A DNA stretch of 64,000 nt from Strongylocentrotus purpuratus (Eukaryota; Echinodermata; Echinoidea; Camarodonta; Strongylocentrotidae). Positions 10,502-24,651 of this stretch are shown here, piece after piece. Where the stretch lies: NCBI RefSeq assembly GCF_000002235.5, contig NW_022145599.1:26656028-26720027 (forward strand), in the 5' to 3' direction. A program made the translations under genes and the position numbers. How positions within the stretch are numbered: the stretch's first letter is position 1; the number at the start of each line of letters is the position of its first letter. The notes beneath the pieces are model-generated. The model was not told the origin of the DNA, did no database searches, and worked only from the letters and a program-made list of their open reading frames with translations.

Positions 10502-13500
10502 AAAAGCACATGACTGGTCGTGCCGTTCTCCCACAATTTAAGGGAGAATACCCATTAGGCTCATATATCACAGGTCACCATCTCTCAGCCAGTGAAGACC
10601 TAACCTAGTAACACGAATACCCCCCCCCCCCCTCAAAAAAAAAAGAAAAAAAAAAGAAAGAAGTAAAATCTTAAAATAAAAGAAAATTATCACATGACTG
10701 GGCGTGCCGTTCTCCCACAATTTAAGGGACAGTACCCAGTAGGCTCATAATTCACAGGTCACCATCTCCCAGCCAGTGAAGACCTAACCTAGTACCATGA
10801 ATACCCTCCCCCCTAAAAAAAAAAGAAAAAAGAAGAAAAGAAGAAAGTAAAATCTTAAAATAAAAGAAAAAAGGCACATGACTGGGCGTGCCGTTCTCCC
10901 ACAATTCAAGGGACAGTACCCGTAGTCTCATAATTCACAGATCACCAACGCCCAGCCAGTGAAGACCTAACCTAGTACCATGAATACCCCCCCCCCCCCC
11001 TCTAAAAAAAAAGAAAAAAAGGAAGAAGAAAGATGTAAAATCTTAAAATAAAAGAAAATTATCACATGACTGGGCGTGCCGTTCTCCCACAATTTAAGGG
11101 ACAGTACCCAGTAGGCTCATAATTCAAAGGTCACCATCTCCAAGCCAGTGAAGACCTAACCTAGTACCACGAATACCCCCCCCCCCCGCCCCCTAAAAAA
11201 GACCCCAAAAAAAGAAAGAAATAAAATCTTAAAATTAAAGCAAATTAGCACATTACTGGTCGTGCCGTTCTCCAAAAATTTAAGGGACAGCACCCAGTAG
11301 GCTCATAAATCATAGGTCACCATCTCCCAGCCAGTGAAGACCTAACCTAGTACCATGAATACCCCCCCCCCCCTCCTAAAAAAAAAAAAAAAAAAAAAAA
11401 AAATGAAAAAAAAAAGAAGAAAGAAATAAAATCTTAAAATAAAGAAAATTATCACATGACTGTGCGTGCCGTTCTCCCACAATTTAAGGGACAGTACCCA
11501 GTAGGCTCATAATTCACAGGTCACCATCTCCCAGCCAGTGAAGACCTTACCTAGTACCACGAATACCCCCCCCCCCCCCACTAAAAAAGAAAAAAAAAGA
11601 AGAAAGAAGTAAAATCTTAAAAGAAAAGAAAATTATCACATGACTGGGCGTGCCGTTCTCCCACAATTTAAGGGACAGTACCCAGTAGGCTCATAATTCA
11701 CAGGTCACCATCTCCCAGCCAGTGAAGACCTAACCTAGTACCACGAATACCCCCCCCCCCCTAAAAAAAGAAGAAAACAAAGAAGAAGAAGAAAGATGTA
11801 AAATCTTGAAATAAAGTGAAGACCTAACGTAGTACCACGAATACCCCCCCCCCCCCTAAAAAAGAAGAAAAAAAGAAGAAGGAAGAAGTAAAATCTTAAA
11901 ATAAAAGAAAATTATCACATGACTGAGCGTGCCGTTCTCCCACAATTTAAGGGACAGTACCCAGTAGGCTCATAATTTACAGGTCACCATCTCCCAGCAA
12001 GTGAAGACCTAACCTAGTACCACGAATACCCCAACCCCCCCCCCCCCCTCAAAAAAAAGAAGAAAAAAAAGAAGAAGAAAGATGTAAAATCTTAAATTAA
12101 AAGGAAATTATCACATGACTGGGCGTGCCGTTCTCCCACAATTTAAGGGACAGTACCCAGTAGGCTCATAATTCACAGGTCACCATCTCCCAGCCAGTGA
12201 AGACCTAACCTAGTACCATGAATACCCTCCCCCCCTAAAAAAAAAGGAAAAAAAAGAAGAAAGAAGTAAAATCTTAAAATAAAAGAAAATTATCACATGA
12301 CTGGGCGTGCCGTTCTCCCACAATTTAAGGGAGAGGACCCATTAGGCTCATATATCACAGATCACCATCTCTCAGCCAGTGAAGACCTAACCTAGTACCA
12401 CGAATACCCCCCCCCCCCCAAAAAAAAAGGAAAAAAAAAGAAGAAAGAAGTAAAATCTTAAAATAAAAGAAAATTATCACATGACTGGGCGTGCCGTTCT
12501 CCCACAATTTAAGGGACAGTACCCAGTAGGCTCATAATTCACAGGTCACCATGTTCCAGACAGTGAAGACCTAACCTAGTACCATGAATACCCCCCCCCC
12601 CCAAAAAAAAAGGGGAAAAAAAGAAGAAAGAAGTAAAATCGTAAAATAAAAGAAAATTATCACATGACTGGGCGTGCCGTTCTCCCACAATTTAAGGGAC
12701 AGTACCCAGTAGGCTCATAATTCACAGGTCACCATCTCCCAGCCAGTGAAGACCTAACCTAGTACCATGAATACCCTCCCCCCTAAAAAAAAAAAAAAAA
12801 AAGAAGAAAAGAAGAAAGTAAAATCTTAAAATAAAAGAAAAAAAGCACATGACTGGTCGTGCCGTTCTCCCACAATTTAAGGGAGAGTACCCATTAGGCT
12901 CATATATCACAGGTCACTATCTCTCAGTCAGTGAAGACCTAAACTAGTACAATAAATACCCCCCCCCCCCTCCCCTAAAAAAGAAAAAAAAAGAAAAGAA
13001 GAAAGAAGTAAAATCTTAAATTAAAAGGAAATTATCACATGACTGGGCGTGCCGTTCTCCCACAATTTAAGGGACAGTACCCAGTAGGCTCATAATTCAC
13101 AGGTCACCATCTCCCAGCCAGTGAAGACCTAACCTAGTACCATGATTACCCTCCCCCCTAAAAAAAAAAAAAAAAAGAAAAGAAGAAAGAAGTAAAATCT
13201 TAAAATAAAAGAAAATTATCACATGACTGGGCGTGCCGTTCTCCCACAATTTAAGGGACAGTACCCAGTAGGCTCATAATTCACAGGTCACCATCTCCCA
13301 GCCAGTGAAGACCTAACCTAGTACCATGAATACCCTCCCCCCTAAAAAAAAAAGAAAAAAAAAAAAGAAAAGAAGAAAGTAAAATCTTAAAATAAAAGAA
13401 GAAAAAGCACATGACTGGTCGTGCCGTTCTCCCACAATTTAAGGGAGAGTACCCATTAGGCTCATATATCACAGGTCACCCTCTCTCAGCCAGTGAAGAC

Positions 13501-16500
13501 CTAACCTAGTAACACGAATACCCCCCCCCCCCTCAAAAAAAAAAGGAAAAAAAAAGAAAGAAAAAAATCTTAAAATAAAAGAAAATTATCACATGACTGG
13601 GCGTGCCGTTCTCCCACAATTTAAGGGACAGTACCCAGTAGGCTCATAATTCACAGGTCACCATCTCCCAGCCAGTGAAGACCTAACCTAGTACCATGAA
13701 TACCCTCCCCCCTAAAAAAAAAGAAAAAAGGAAAAAAAGAAGAAAAGAAGAAAGTAAAATCTTAACATAAAAGAAAAAAAGCACATGACTGGTCGTGCCG
13801 TTCTCCCACAATTTAAGGGAGAGTACCCATTAGGCTCATATATCACAGGTCACCATCTCTCAGCCTGTGAAGACCTAACCTAGTACCACGAATACCCCCC
13901 CCCCCCAAAAAAAAAAAAAAAAAAAGAAAAAAGAAAAGAAGAAAGAAGTAAAATCTTAAAATAAAAGAAAATTATCACATGACTGGGCGTGCCGTTCTCC
14001 CACAATTTAAGGGACAGTACCCAGTAGGCTCATAATTCACAGGTCACCATCTCCCAGCAAGTGAAGACCTAACCTAGTACCACGAATACCCCCCCCCCCT
14101 CAAAAAAAAGAAAAAAAAAAGAAGAAGAAAGATGTAAAATCTTAAATTAAAAGAAATATATCACATGTCTGGGCGTGCCGTTCTCCCACAATTTAAGAGA
14201 CAGTACCCAGTAGGCTCATAATTCACAGGTCACAATCTCCCAGCCAGTGAAGACCTTATCTAGTACCATGAATACCCTCCCCCCTAAAAAACAAAAAAAA
14301 ACAAAAAAAGAAAGAAGAAGGTAAAATCTTAAAATAAAAGAAAAAAAAGCACATGACTGGTCGTGCCGTTCTCCCACAATTTAAGGGAGAGTACCCATTA
14401 GGCTCATATATCACAGGTCACCATCTCTCAGCCTGCGAAGACCTAACCTAGTACCATGAATACCCCCCCCCCCCCCAAAAAAGGGAAAAAAGAAGAAAGA
14501 AGTAAAATCGTAAAATAAAAGAAAATTATCACATGACTGGGCGTGCCGTTCTCCCACAATTTAAGGGACAGTACCCAGTAGGCTCATAATTCACAGGTCA
14601 CCATCTCCCAGCAAGTGAAGTCCTAACCTAGTACCACGAATACCCCCCCCCCCCCTCAAAAAAAGAAGAAAAAAGAAGAAGAAGAAAGATGTAAAATCTT
14701 AAATTAAAAGAAAATTATCACATGACTGGGCGTGCCGTTCTCCCACAATTTAAGGGACAGTACCCAGTAGGCTCATAATTCACAGGTCACCATCTCCCAG
14801 CCAGTGAAGACCTAACCTAGTACCATGAATACCCTCCCCCCTAAAAAAAAAAAGAAAAAAAAAAGAAAAGAAGAAAGTAAAATCTTAAAATAAAAGAAAA
14901 AAAGCACATGACTGGTCGTGCCGTTCTCCCCACAATTTAGGGAGAGTACCCATTAGGCTCATATATCACAGGTCACCATCTCTCAGCCAGTGAAGACCTA
15001 ACCTAGTAACACGAATACCCCCCCCCCCCCTCAAAAAAAAGGAAAAAAAAAAAGAAAGAAGTAAAATCTTAAAATAAAAGAAAATTATCACATGACTGGG
15101 CGTGCCGTTCTCCCACAATTTAAGGGACAGTACCCAGTAGGCTCATAATTCACAGGTCACAATCTCCCAGCCAGTGAAGACCTTATCTAGTACCATGAAT
15201 ACCCTCCCCCCTAAAAAACAAAAAAAAAAACAAAAAAAGAAAAGAAGAAGGTAAAATCTTAAATAAAAGAAAAAAAAGCACATGACTGGTCGTGCCGTTC
15301 TCCCACAATTTAAGGGAGAGTACCCATTAGGCTCATATATCACAGGTCACCATCTCTCAGCCTGCGAAGACCTAACCTAGTACCATGAATACCCCCCCCC
15401 CCCCCAAAAAAAAAGGGAAAAAAAAGAAGAAAGAAGTAAAATCGTAAAATAAAAGAAAATTATCACATGACTGGGCGTGCCGTTCTCCCACAATTTAAGG
15501 GACAGTACCCAGTAGGCTCATAATTCACAGGTCACCATCTCCCAGCAGTGAAGACCTAACCTAGTACCACGAATACCCCCCCCCCCCCTCAAAAAAAAGA
15601 AGAAAAAAAGAAGAAGAAGAAAGATGTAAAATCTTAAATTAAAAGAAAATTATCACATGACTGGGCGTGCCGTTCTCCCACAATTTAAGGGACAGTACCC
15701 AGTAGGCTCATAATTCACAGGTCACCATCTCCCAGCCAGTGAAGACCTAACCTAGTACCATGAATACCCTCCCCCCCTAAAAAAAAAAAAAAAAAAAAAG
15801 AAAAGAAGAAAGTAAAATCTTAAAATAAAAGAAAAAAAGCACATGACTGGTCGTGCCGTTCTCCCACAATTTAAGGGAGAGTACCCATTAGGCTCATATA
15901 TCACAGGTCACCATCTCTCAGCCAGTGAAGACCTAACCTAGTAACACGAATACCCCCCCCCCCTCAAAAAAAAGGAAAAAAAAAAGAAAGAAGTAAAATC
16001 TTAAAATAAAAGAAAATTATCACATGACTGGGCGTGCCGTTCTCCCACAATTTAAGGGACAGTACCCAGTAGGCTCATAATTCCCAGGTCACCATCTCCA
16101 AGCCAGTGAAGACCTAACCTAGTACCATGAATACCCTCCCCCCTAAAAAAAAAGAAAAAAAGAAGAAAAGAAGAAAGTAAAATCTTAAAATAAAAGAAAA
16201 AAAGCACATGACTGGTCGTGCCGTTCTCCCACAATTTAAGGGAGAGTACCCATTAGGCTCATATATCACAGGTCACCATCTCTCAGTCAGTGAAGACCTA
16301 ACCTAGTACAATAAATACCCTCCCCCCCTCCCCTAAAAAAGAAAAAAAAAAAGAAAGAAGAAAGAAGTAAAATCTTAAATTAAAAGAAATTATCACATGA
16401 CTGGGCGTGCCGTTCTCCCACAATTTAAGGGAGAGTACCCAGTAGGCTCATAATTCACAGGTCACCATCTCCCAGCCAGTGAAGACCTAACCTAGTACCA

Positions 16501-18606
16501 TGATTACCCTCCCCCCTAAAAAAAAAAAAGAAAAAAGAAAAGAAGAAAGAAGTAAAATCTTAAAATAAAAGAAAATTATCACATGACTGGGCGTGCCGTT
16601 CTCCCACAATTTAAGGGACAGTACCCAGTAGGCTCATAATTCACAGGTCACCATCTCCCAGCAAGTGAAGACCTAACCTAGTACCACGAATACCCCCCCC
16701 CCCCCTCAAAAAAAAAGAAGAAAAAAAGAAGAAGAAGAAAGATGTAAAATCTTAAATTAAAAGAAAATTATCACATGACTGGGCGTGCCGTTCTCCCACA
16801 ATCTAAGGGACAGTACCCAGTAGGCTCATAATTCACAGGTCACCATCTCCCAGCCAGTGAAGACCTAACCTAGTACCATGAATACCCTCCCCCCTAAAAA
16901 AAAAGAAAAAAAGAAAAAAAGAAAAAAGAAGAAAGTAAAATCTTAACATAAAAGAAAAAAAGCACATGACTGGTCGTGCCGTTCTCCCACAATTTAGGGA
17001 GGTACCCATTAGGCTCATATATCACAGGTCACCATCTCTCAGCCTGTGAAGACCTAACCTAGTACCACGAATACCCCCCCCCCCCCCCAAAAAAAAAGAA
17101 AAGAAAAAAGAAAAGAGAAAGAAGTAAAATCTTAAAATAAAAGAAAATTATCACATGACTGGGCGTGCCGTTCTCCCACAATTTAAGGGACAGTACCCAG
17201 TAGGCTCATAATTCACAGGTCACCATCTCCCAGCAAGTGAAGACCTAACCTAGTACCACGAATACCCCCCCCCCCCTCAAAAAAAAGAAAAAAAAAAGAA
17301 GAAGAAAGATGTAAAATCTTAAATTAAAAGAAAATTATCACATGTCTGGGCGTGCCGTTCTCCCACAATTTAAGGGACAGTACCCAGTAGGCTCATAATT
17401 CACAGGTCACAATCGCCCAGCCAGTGAAGACCTTATCTAGAACCATGAATACCCCTCCCCCCTAAAAAACAAAAAAAAAGAAAATAGAAAAGAAGAACGA
17501 AGTAAAATCTTAAAATAAAAGAAAAAATAGCACATGACTGGTCGTGCCGTTCTCCCACAATTTGAGGGACAATACTCATTAGGCTCATATTTCACTGGTC
17601 ACCATCTCTCAGCCAGTGAAGACCTAACCTAGTACCACGAATACCACCCCCCCCCCCCCTCCAAAAAAAAAAAGGAAAAAAGAATAAGAAAGTAAAATCT
17701 TAAAATAAAAGAAAATTATCACATGACTGGGCGTGCCGTTCTCCCACAATTTAAGGGACAGTACCCAGTAGGCTCATAATTCACAGGTCACCATCTCCAA
17801 GCCAGTGAAGACCTAACCTAGTACCACGAATACCCCCCCCCCCCCAAAAAAAAAGAAAAGAAAAAGAAAAGAAGAAAGAAGTAAAATCTTAAAATAAAAG
17901 AAAATTATCACATGACTGGGCGTGCCGTTCTCCCACAATTTAAGGGACAGTACCCAGTAGGCTCATAATTCACAGGTCACCATCTCCCAGCAAGTGAAGA
18001 CCTAACCTAGTACCACGAATACCCCCCCCCCCCTCAAAAAAAAAAAGAAAAAAAAAGAAGAAGAAAGATGTAAAATCTTAAATTAAAAGAAAATTATCAC
18101 ATGTCTGGGCGTGCCGTTCTCCCACAATTTAAGGGACAGTACCCAGTAGGCTCATAATTCACAGGTCACAATCGCCCAGCCAGTGAAGACCTTATCTAGA
18201 ACCATGAATACCCTCCCCCCTAAAAAACAAAAAAAAAGAAAATAGAAAAGAAGAAAGAAGTAAAATCTTAAAATAAAAGAAAAATAGCACATGACTGGTC
18301 GTGCCGTTCTCCCACAATTTGAGGGACAGTACTCATTAGGCTCATATTTCACTGGTCACCATCTCTCAGCCAGTGAAGACCTAACCTAGTACCACGATAC
18401 CACCCCCCCCCCTCCAAAAAAAAAAAGGAAAAAAGAATAAGAAAGTAAAATCTTAAAATAAAAGAAAATTATCACATGACTGGGCGTGCCGTTCTCCCAC
18501 AATTTAAGGGACAGTACCCAGTAGGCTCATAATTCACAGGTCACCATCTCCAAGCCAGTGAAGACCTAACCTAGTACCATGAATACTCCCCCCCCCCCCC
18601 CCAAAA

Positions 18607-18640
<34 letters not shown>

Positions 18641-20330
18641 TATTACAAAAAATATGAAAAAAAAATCTTAAAATAAAAGAAAATTATCACATGACTGGGC
18701 GTGCCGTTCTCCCACTATTTAAGGCACAGTACCCAGTAGGCTCATAATTCACAGGTCACCATCTCCCAGCCAGTGAAGATCTAACCTAGTACAATAAATA
18801 CCCTCCCCCCCCCCTCCCCTAAAAAAGAAAAAAAAAAGAAAAGAAAGAAGTAAAATCTTAAATTAAAAGGAAATTATCACATGACTGGGCGTGCCGTTCT
18901 CCCACAATTTAAGGGACAGTACCCAGTAGGCTTATAATTCACAGGTCACCATGTTCCAGCCAGTGAAGATCTAAACTAGTACCATAAATACCCTCCCCAC
19001 TAAAAAAAAAAAAAGAAAAGAAAAGAAGAAAGAAGTAAAATCTTAAAATAAAAGAAAATTAGCACATGACTGGTTGTGCCGTTCTCCCACAATTTAAGGG
19101 AGAGTACCCAGTAGGCTCATAATTCACAGGTCACCATCTCTCAGCCAGTGAAGACCTAACCTAGTACCACGAATACCCCCCCCCCCTCAAAAAAAAAGGG
19201 GGAAAAAAAAGAAAGAAGTAAAATCTTAAAATAAAAGAAAATTATCACATGACTGGGCGTGCCGTTCTCCCACAATTTAAGGGACAGTACCCAGTAGGCT
19301 CATAATTCACAGGTCACCATCTCCCAGCCAGTGAAGACCTAACCTAGTACCACGAATACCCCCCCCCCCCCACCCTCGAAAAAAAGAAAAAAAAAAAGAA
19401 GAAAGATGTAAAATCTTAAATTAAAAGGAAATTATCACATGACTGGGCGGGCCGTTCTCCCACAATTTAAGGGATAGTACCCAGTAGGCTCATAATTCAC
19501 AGGTCACCATCTCCCAGCCAGTGAAGACCTAACCTAGTACAATAAACCCCCCCCCCCCTAAAAAAAAAAAGAAAAAAAAAAGAAGAAGGAAGTAAAATCT
19601 TAAAATAAAAGAAAATTAGCACATGACTGGTCGTGCCGTTCTCCCACAATTCCAAGGGACAGTACCCATTAGGCTCATATTTCACAGGTCACCATCTCCC
19701 AGCCAGTGAAGATCTAACCTAGTACAATAAATACCCTCCCCCCCCCTCCCCTAAAAAAGAAAAAAAAAAGAAAAGAAGAAAGAAGTAAAATCTTAAATTA
19801 AAAGGAAATTATCACATGACTGGCGTGCCGTTCTCCCACTATTTATGGGACAGTACCCAGTAGGCTCATAATTCACAGGTCACCATCTCCCAGCCATTGA
19901 AGACCTAACCTAGTACAATAAATACCCCCCCCCCCCCTCCCCTAAAAAAGAAAAAAAAAAGAAAAGAAGAAAGAAGTAAAATCTTAAATTAAAAGGAAAT
20001 TATCACATGACTGGGCGTGCCGTTCTCCCACAATTTAAGGGACAGTACCCAGTAGGCTCATAATTCACAGGTCACCATCTCCCAGCCAGTGAAGACCTAA
20101 CCTAGTACAATAAATACCCTCCCCCCCCCCTCCCCTAAAAAAGAAAAAAAAAGAAAAGAAGAAAGAAGTAAAATCTTAAATTAAAAGGAAATTATCACAT
20201 GACTGGGCGTGCCGTTCTCCCACAATTTAAGGGACAGTACCCAGTAGGCTCATAATTCACAGGTCACCATCTCCAAGCCAATGAAGACCTAACCTAGTAC
20301 CATGAATACTCCCCCCCCCCCCCCAAAAAA

Positions 20331-20362
<32 letters not shown>

Positions 20363-20731
20363 ATAAAAAAGAAGAAAAAACAAAAATCTTAAAATAAAAG
20401 AAAATTATCACATGACTGGGCGTGCCGTTCTCCCACAATTTAAGGGACGGTACCCAGTAGGCTCATAATTCACAGGTCACCATCTCCCAGCCAGAGAAGA
20501 CCTAATCTAGTACCATGAATACCCTCCCCCCTAAAAAAAAAAAAAAGAAAAAAGAAAAGAAGAAAGAAGTAAAATCTTAAAATAAAAGAAAAATAGCACA
20601 TGACTGGTCGTGCCGTTCTCCCACAATTTAAGGGACAGTACCCAGTAGGCTCATAATTCACAGGTCACCATCTCCCAGCCAGTGAAGACCTAACCTAGTA
20701 CCATAAATACTCCCCCCCCCCCCCCCAAAAA

Positions 20732-20772
<41 letters not shown>

Positions 20773-21554
20773 AAAAGAAGAAAAATCTTAAAATAAAAGA
20801 AAATTATCACATGACTGGGCGTGCCGTTCTCCCACTATTTAAGGGACAGTACCCAGTAGGCTCATAATTCACAGGTCACCATCTCCCAGCCAGTGAAGAC
20901 CTAACCTAGTACCACGAATACCCCCCCCCCCCTCAAAAAAAGAAGAAAAAAGAAGAAGAAGAAAGATGTAAAATCTTAAATTAAAAGAAGATTATCACAT
21001 GACTGGGCGTGCCGTTCTCCCACAATTTAAGGGACAGTACCCAGTAGGCTCATAATTCACAGGTCACCATCTCCCAGCCAGTGAAGACCTAATCTAGTAC
21101 CATGAATACCCTCCCCCCTAAAAAAAAAAAAAAAAAAAAAAGAAGAAAGAAGTAAAATCTTAAAATAAAAGAAAAATAGCACATGACTGGTCGTGCCGTT
21201 CTCCCACAATTTAAGGGACAGTACCCAGAAGGCTCATAATTCACAGGTCACCATCTCCCAGCCAGTGAAGACCTAACCTAGTACCACGAATACCCCCCCC
21301 CCCTAAAAAAAAGAAGAAGAAAGATGTAAAATCTTAAAAGAAAAGAAAATTATCACATGACTGGGCGTGCCTTCTCCCACAATTTAAGGGACAGTACCCA
21401 GTAGGCTCATAATTCACAGGTCACCATCTCCCAGCCAGTGAAGACCTAACCTAGTACAATAAATACCCCCCTCTCTAAAAAAAAAAGAAGAAAAAAAAGA
21501 AGAAAGAAGTAAAATCTTAAAATAAAAGAAAATTAGCACATGACTGGTCGTGCC
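10502..21554. repeat. Satellite array, right block
   Basis: Same monomer, orientation and core as the left block. Variants known from the left block return at 11,188 (GCCCCC/GACCCC), 11,545 (CCTTACCTAGTACC), 11,760-11,835 (truncated monomer) and 12,030 (CCCCAACCCC). From about 12.9 kb other variants dominate, for example CAATAAATACC with a CCCTCCCCT tract (12,945, 16,310, 18,793, 19,915, 20,106). Three monomers replace part of the purine tract by (TA)n (18,625-18,645; 20,348-20,363; 20,748-20,771). No gene is visible in the array. Confidence 0.95.
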
Positions 21555-21985
21555 GTACATAGTCTCATCATTCACACGTCACCATGTCCCAGCCAATGAA
21601 CACCTTACCTAGCACCATGAACCCCCCGTTCCGTAACAAAAAATGTTATATCTTAAAATAAAAGAAAACTAGCACCTAAAGGGTGGTGCCTTTCACCTAC
21701 AATTAAAGGGACAGTGCCCGGTATGCTCTTCATTCACAGGTCACCATCTCCCAGCAAGTTAATACACACCTAACAACATGAATAACCAAAAGAGATACAA
21801 TTTAATGTCTCAAAATGAAAGAAATTAGCAACTGACTGGGCGTGCCGTTCACCTACAACTTAAGGGACAGTGCACCGGAGGCTCATCATTCACAGGTCAC
21901 CATCTTCTCCCAGCCATTAATGACCTAACCTAACACTATGAATACCCCAAAAAGATGCAATTTAATGTCTTAAAATGAAAGATAA
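21555..21985. repeat. Degenerate edge monomers of the satellite
   Basis: Two to three monomers with clear but weaker core similarity (TCACCATCTCCCAGC, GGGACAGTGCCCGG, TCATTCACAGGTCACC). The C run and the long purine tract are missing or shrunken. After 21,985 there is no similarity to the satellite. This is the usual picture at the margin of a homogenised array, where exchange no longer corrects drift. Confidence 0.85.
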
Positions 21986-22216
21986 CCTTTGGATCTATGC
22001 TGTTCACCTACATCGTGTTCCCATCCCTTCTGTTTCATGGTACAGTATTCGAATAACCAACTTTAGATTTAAAAATAATTGAATTTAAAGAAAAATAAGG
22101 GAGGAATCACGATTCGTGCTTTTAATGCGATATGCAATAGTATTCCACTAGCTATTCAATATTTAAATCAGATGTACAGTATTCCATGAACAAAGAATGT
22201 TCAATCATAAATAGAT

Positions 22217-22220
22217 ATAC

Positions 22221-22289
<69 letters not shown>
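22217..22289. repeat. (TA)n(GA)n compound microsatellite
   Basis: A run of TA dinucleotides passes directly into a GA run of about 50 nt. A second, impure GA-rich patch follows near 22,400-22,460. Confidence 0.95.
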
Positions 22290-22293
<4 letters not shown>

Positions 22294-24103
22294 CAGACAG
22301 AGGAGGGGGATAGGGGAGAAGGCAAATAAAATTCTTGCTTTGAAATTTATGTATCCTATTCAAACAAGCAAATGTAGATTTGATAAGTCAGAATCACAAA
22401 TAGTGAGCGAGAAAGTGTGAGAAATTGTGAGAGATAGGGAGGGAGAGAGAGGGGAACAGAGGATGGGTCTTGATTTGGAGCTGATACACAGAAAGAAGAG
22501 AAATAAAGACCAAGACATAAACAAATAGAAAAATAAATCGAAAGATAAAATGATACAGAAAGAGGAAAAATGATATAAAAATAACACGAACTGTCTGTAT
22601 TCGAACAGGTCTTTTCAGAATTACACTCTTCACTCTGTACTTTTCACTCTTTAACCTTCGTGATCTCCTCCCAACCTTCTCAATCTCGATTTTGTTTTAG
22701 TCTCAATTTTACGGAATGACCTTTAAAGATTCAATATTGTTAGAGGATGTAAGGAGCTATTAGAAAATTCTACAATATCGAGAAACATCCCTGCTGCAAT
22801 GGAGAGAAGGGTAAATCAAAGAGAGCATTGGACAAGATAAACAGCTGTTAAAAAAATACTGAGAATTGTTGGATATTAACAAAAGACTGAAAGAGGGAAT
22901 CACAACTTTCGTAGATGTTATATACAGTGTAATACTAATTTGTCTATTTTATTTTTTAAAAAGAGTTATAGAGGGAGGGGGATGTATCAATAGGAGATGG
23001 GAGGGAGTTAGTATATTCACACATGCAAGTGAGAATTTGATAGGTCATTTTGAAAAGGATAGGGTGTGTTTGAAGGTATTTTTGTTACAAATCTGAAGTA
23101 GGGCCTACTGTATTAAATAATTTAATTTATTTAGTAAAGAATTGAGAAGAAAATCAGAAAAAGGTTTGTAATATATTTAAAGACATGTAAAAGGAATCCT
23201 ATCCTACTAGACGAACAACAAAAACAACCCACAATAAAAGCAATTGAATAAGATTGAAGAGACAAACTGTAAAGATTAGCGGAGAAGGAAAAAGGATAAA
23301 AATATTTCATTTCACAGAGAGTATAACCAATCATATTAGAGACCACACATGGGATTTACTGGGGCCGTATACCTGAAAATAGTGAACACGATATATTTTG
23401 TGTCCGATGTCATGCTACTACGTATTATGGTAACTTTGAATAATATACTAAAATCAACAAATTAAAATACTGTCTCATACTCAACTATTAATGGACAACT
23501 ATTTTACCCCAGCCACGCATAAAGGTGAGAGGTGACTTAAATTGTAAGATGTCGGGAATATGCACCCCTTTAAAAGATAGGATTGAGAACAGTCCGCGAC
23601 AAAAAGAGAAACGGAATGGGATTTGTTATAAGTGAGTAGAACCTATATATGCATAAATTGGATATAATGTATAAGAAATTTTAATCAAGTAATTGCAATT
23701 AGAAACTGAGATTTAACTTATTTGTTTCAATGCCCTGGAAAACTCTTATGATCAGTAATGCTTAATGATTAAAGTGGTTTTACTGTTTGAAACTTCGCAT
23801 TTCTAACCCTTTTTATAAAAAAAATGTATTCTATTCAATTAAATCATTTTTTTCATTTTATATTTTTATTCTTAATTTTTCTTATCTTTTTTAATTTGAT
23901 ATTTTTTAATAGTATTTCATTTTATTAGTTTGAAACCATCTTCGTATAAAATCATTAGTTGTTGGAATCTTCTTTTCTAATTCTTTTGTGCATTTTCTGA
24001 TATTCCACATGAAAGTACAATCTTTCCACAAGTACCGGTACACATCCTAAAACAAGCCAGTTTGTAATTGCAGTCTAAATTTGTTTTTGGTTTTAAAAAA
24101 TAT
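22290..24103. other. AT-rich intergenic stretch with no gene recognised
   Basis: Open frames here are short, AT-driven and without splice context or recognisable motifs. The sequence between the satellite edge and the next gene's possible 3' exons appears unique. I see no repeat or RNA gene in it. Confidence 0.5.
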
Positions 24104-24300
24104 GGAAAAAAATACTGGATACATGCTCATGTTCAAATATTCATTTTTATTTCATGCACCATTTATATTTCATGATACACAGGTAAAGTTGTCTCTAAAT
24201 GGAGATAAAAGACATTCACCTGACCCCTCCACTTTAAGGATCATGTTGGGTCTCTTCATGTTCAGATATTCAGTGGATATTTCGTGCTAATTACGAACTG
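24104..24300. mobile_element. Diverged fragment of the MITE at 28,353
   Basis: It shares ATACTGGATAC, GTGCTCATG-like, CATGATACACAGGT, CTCTTCATGTT, GTGGATATT and a terminal CGAACTGG with the element at 28,420-28,655, in the same order. The left inverted repeat is not preserved. Confidence 0.55.
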
Positions 24301-24615
24301 GGTAATTGGACAACTCCTGCCAAGTGTAACTCTTACAACAAGATACAATTTGAAATATCAGTACAACTGCTTTTATGAGAGGGATGATTGCAAAACCCAA
24401 TAAGTAAGACTTACCAAAAAAGACAACTTCTGAATCCTTTGTTAAAACAATATAATGTATATTTCAAAAAGATTTTCGACCAAATATTCACAACTTAGTA
24501 ACCAACGTGTCAAACTCATAGATATACATGACTCCCATTAGGAGGTATAGGGGTAAACAGATCTGGTGAATAGGAACATATTGTCACAAGGTAGACATTG
24601 AAATACCTGCATACC

Positions 24616-24651
24616 TACGACGTGTGTGCGCGTCCCACGGTGAGGCCTGAT
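24616..24651 (-). CDS. Possible 36-nt terminal exon
   Basis: On the minus strand a pyrimidine/CACAG acceptor precedes ATCAGG at 24,651. If joined to the candidate exon at 25,278-25,034, the frame continues for twelve residues and ends at TAG at 24,618-24,616. GT follows at once, so a further UTR intron is possible. Support is only frame and splice consensus. Confidence 0.2.

Noticed and set aside
567..20661. Many 60-70 codon frames in the satellite with shared starts such as MIYEPNGYSPLN
   Set aside because: They are the same repeat core read on the minus strand, running into homopolymer tracts. Lengths depend on tract length, and there is no codon-level conservation or gene context.
1..21985. 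CRISPR-like regular spacing of conserved repeats and variable tracts
   Set aside because: The repeat is about 110 bp and the variable part is low-complexity C and A/G. The genome is eukaryotic. This is satellite DNA.
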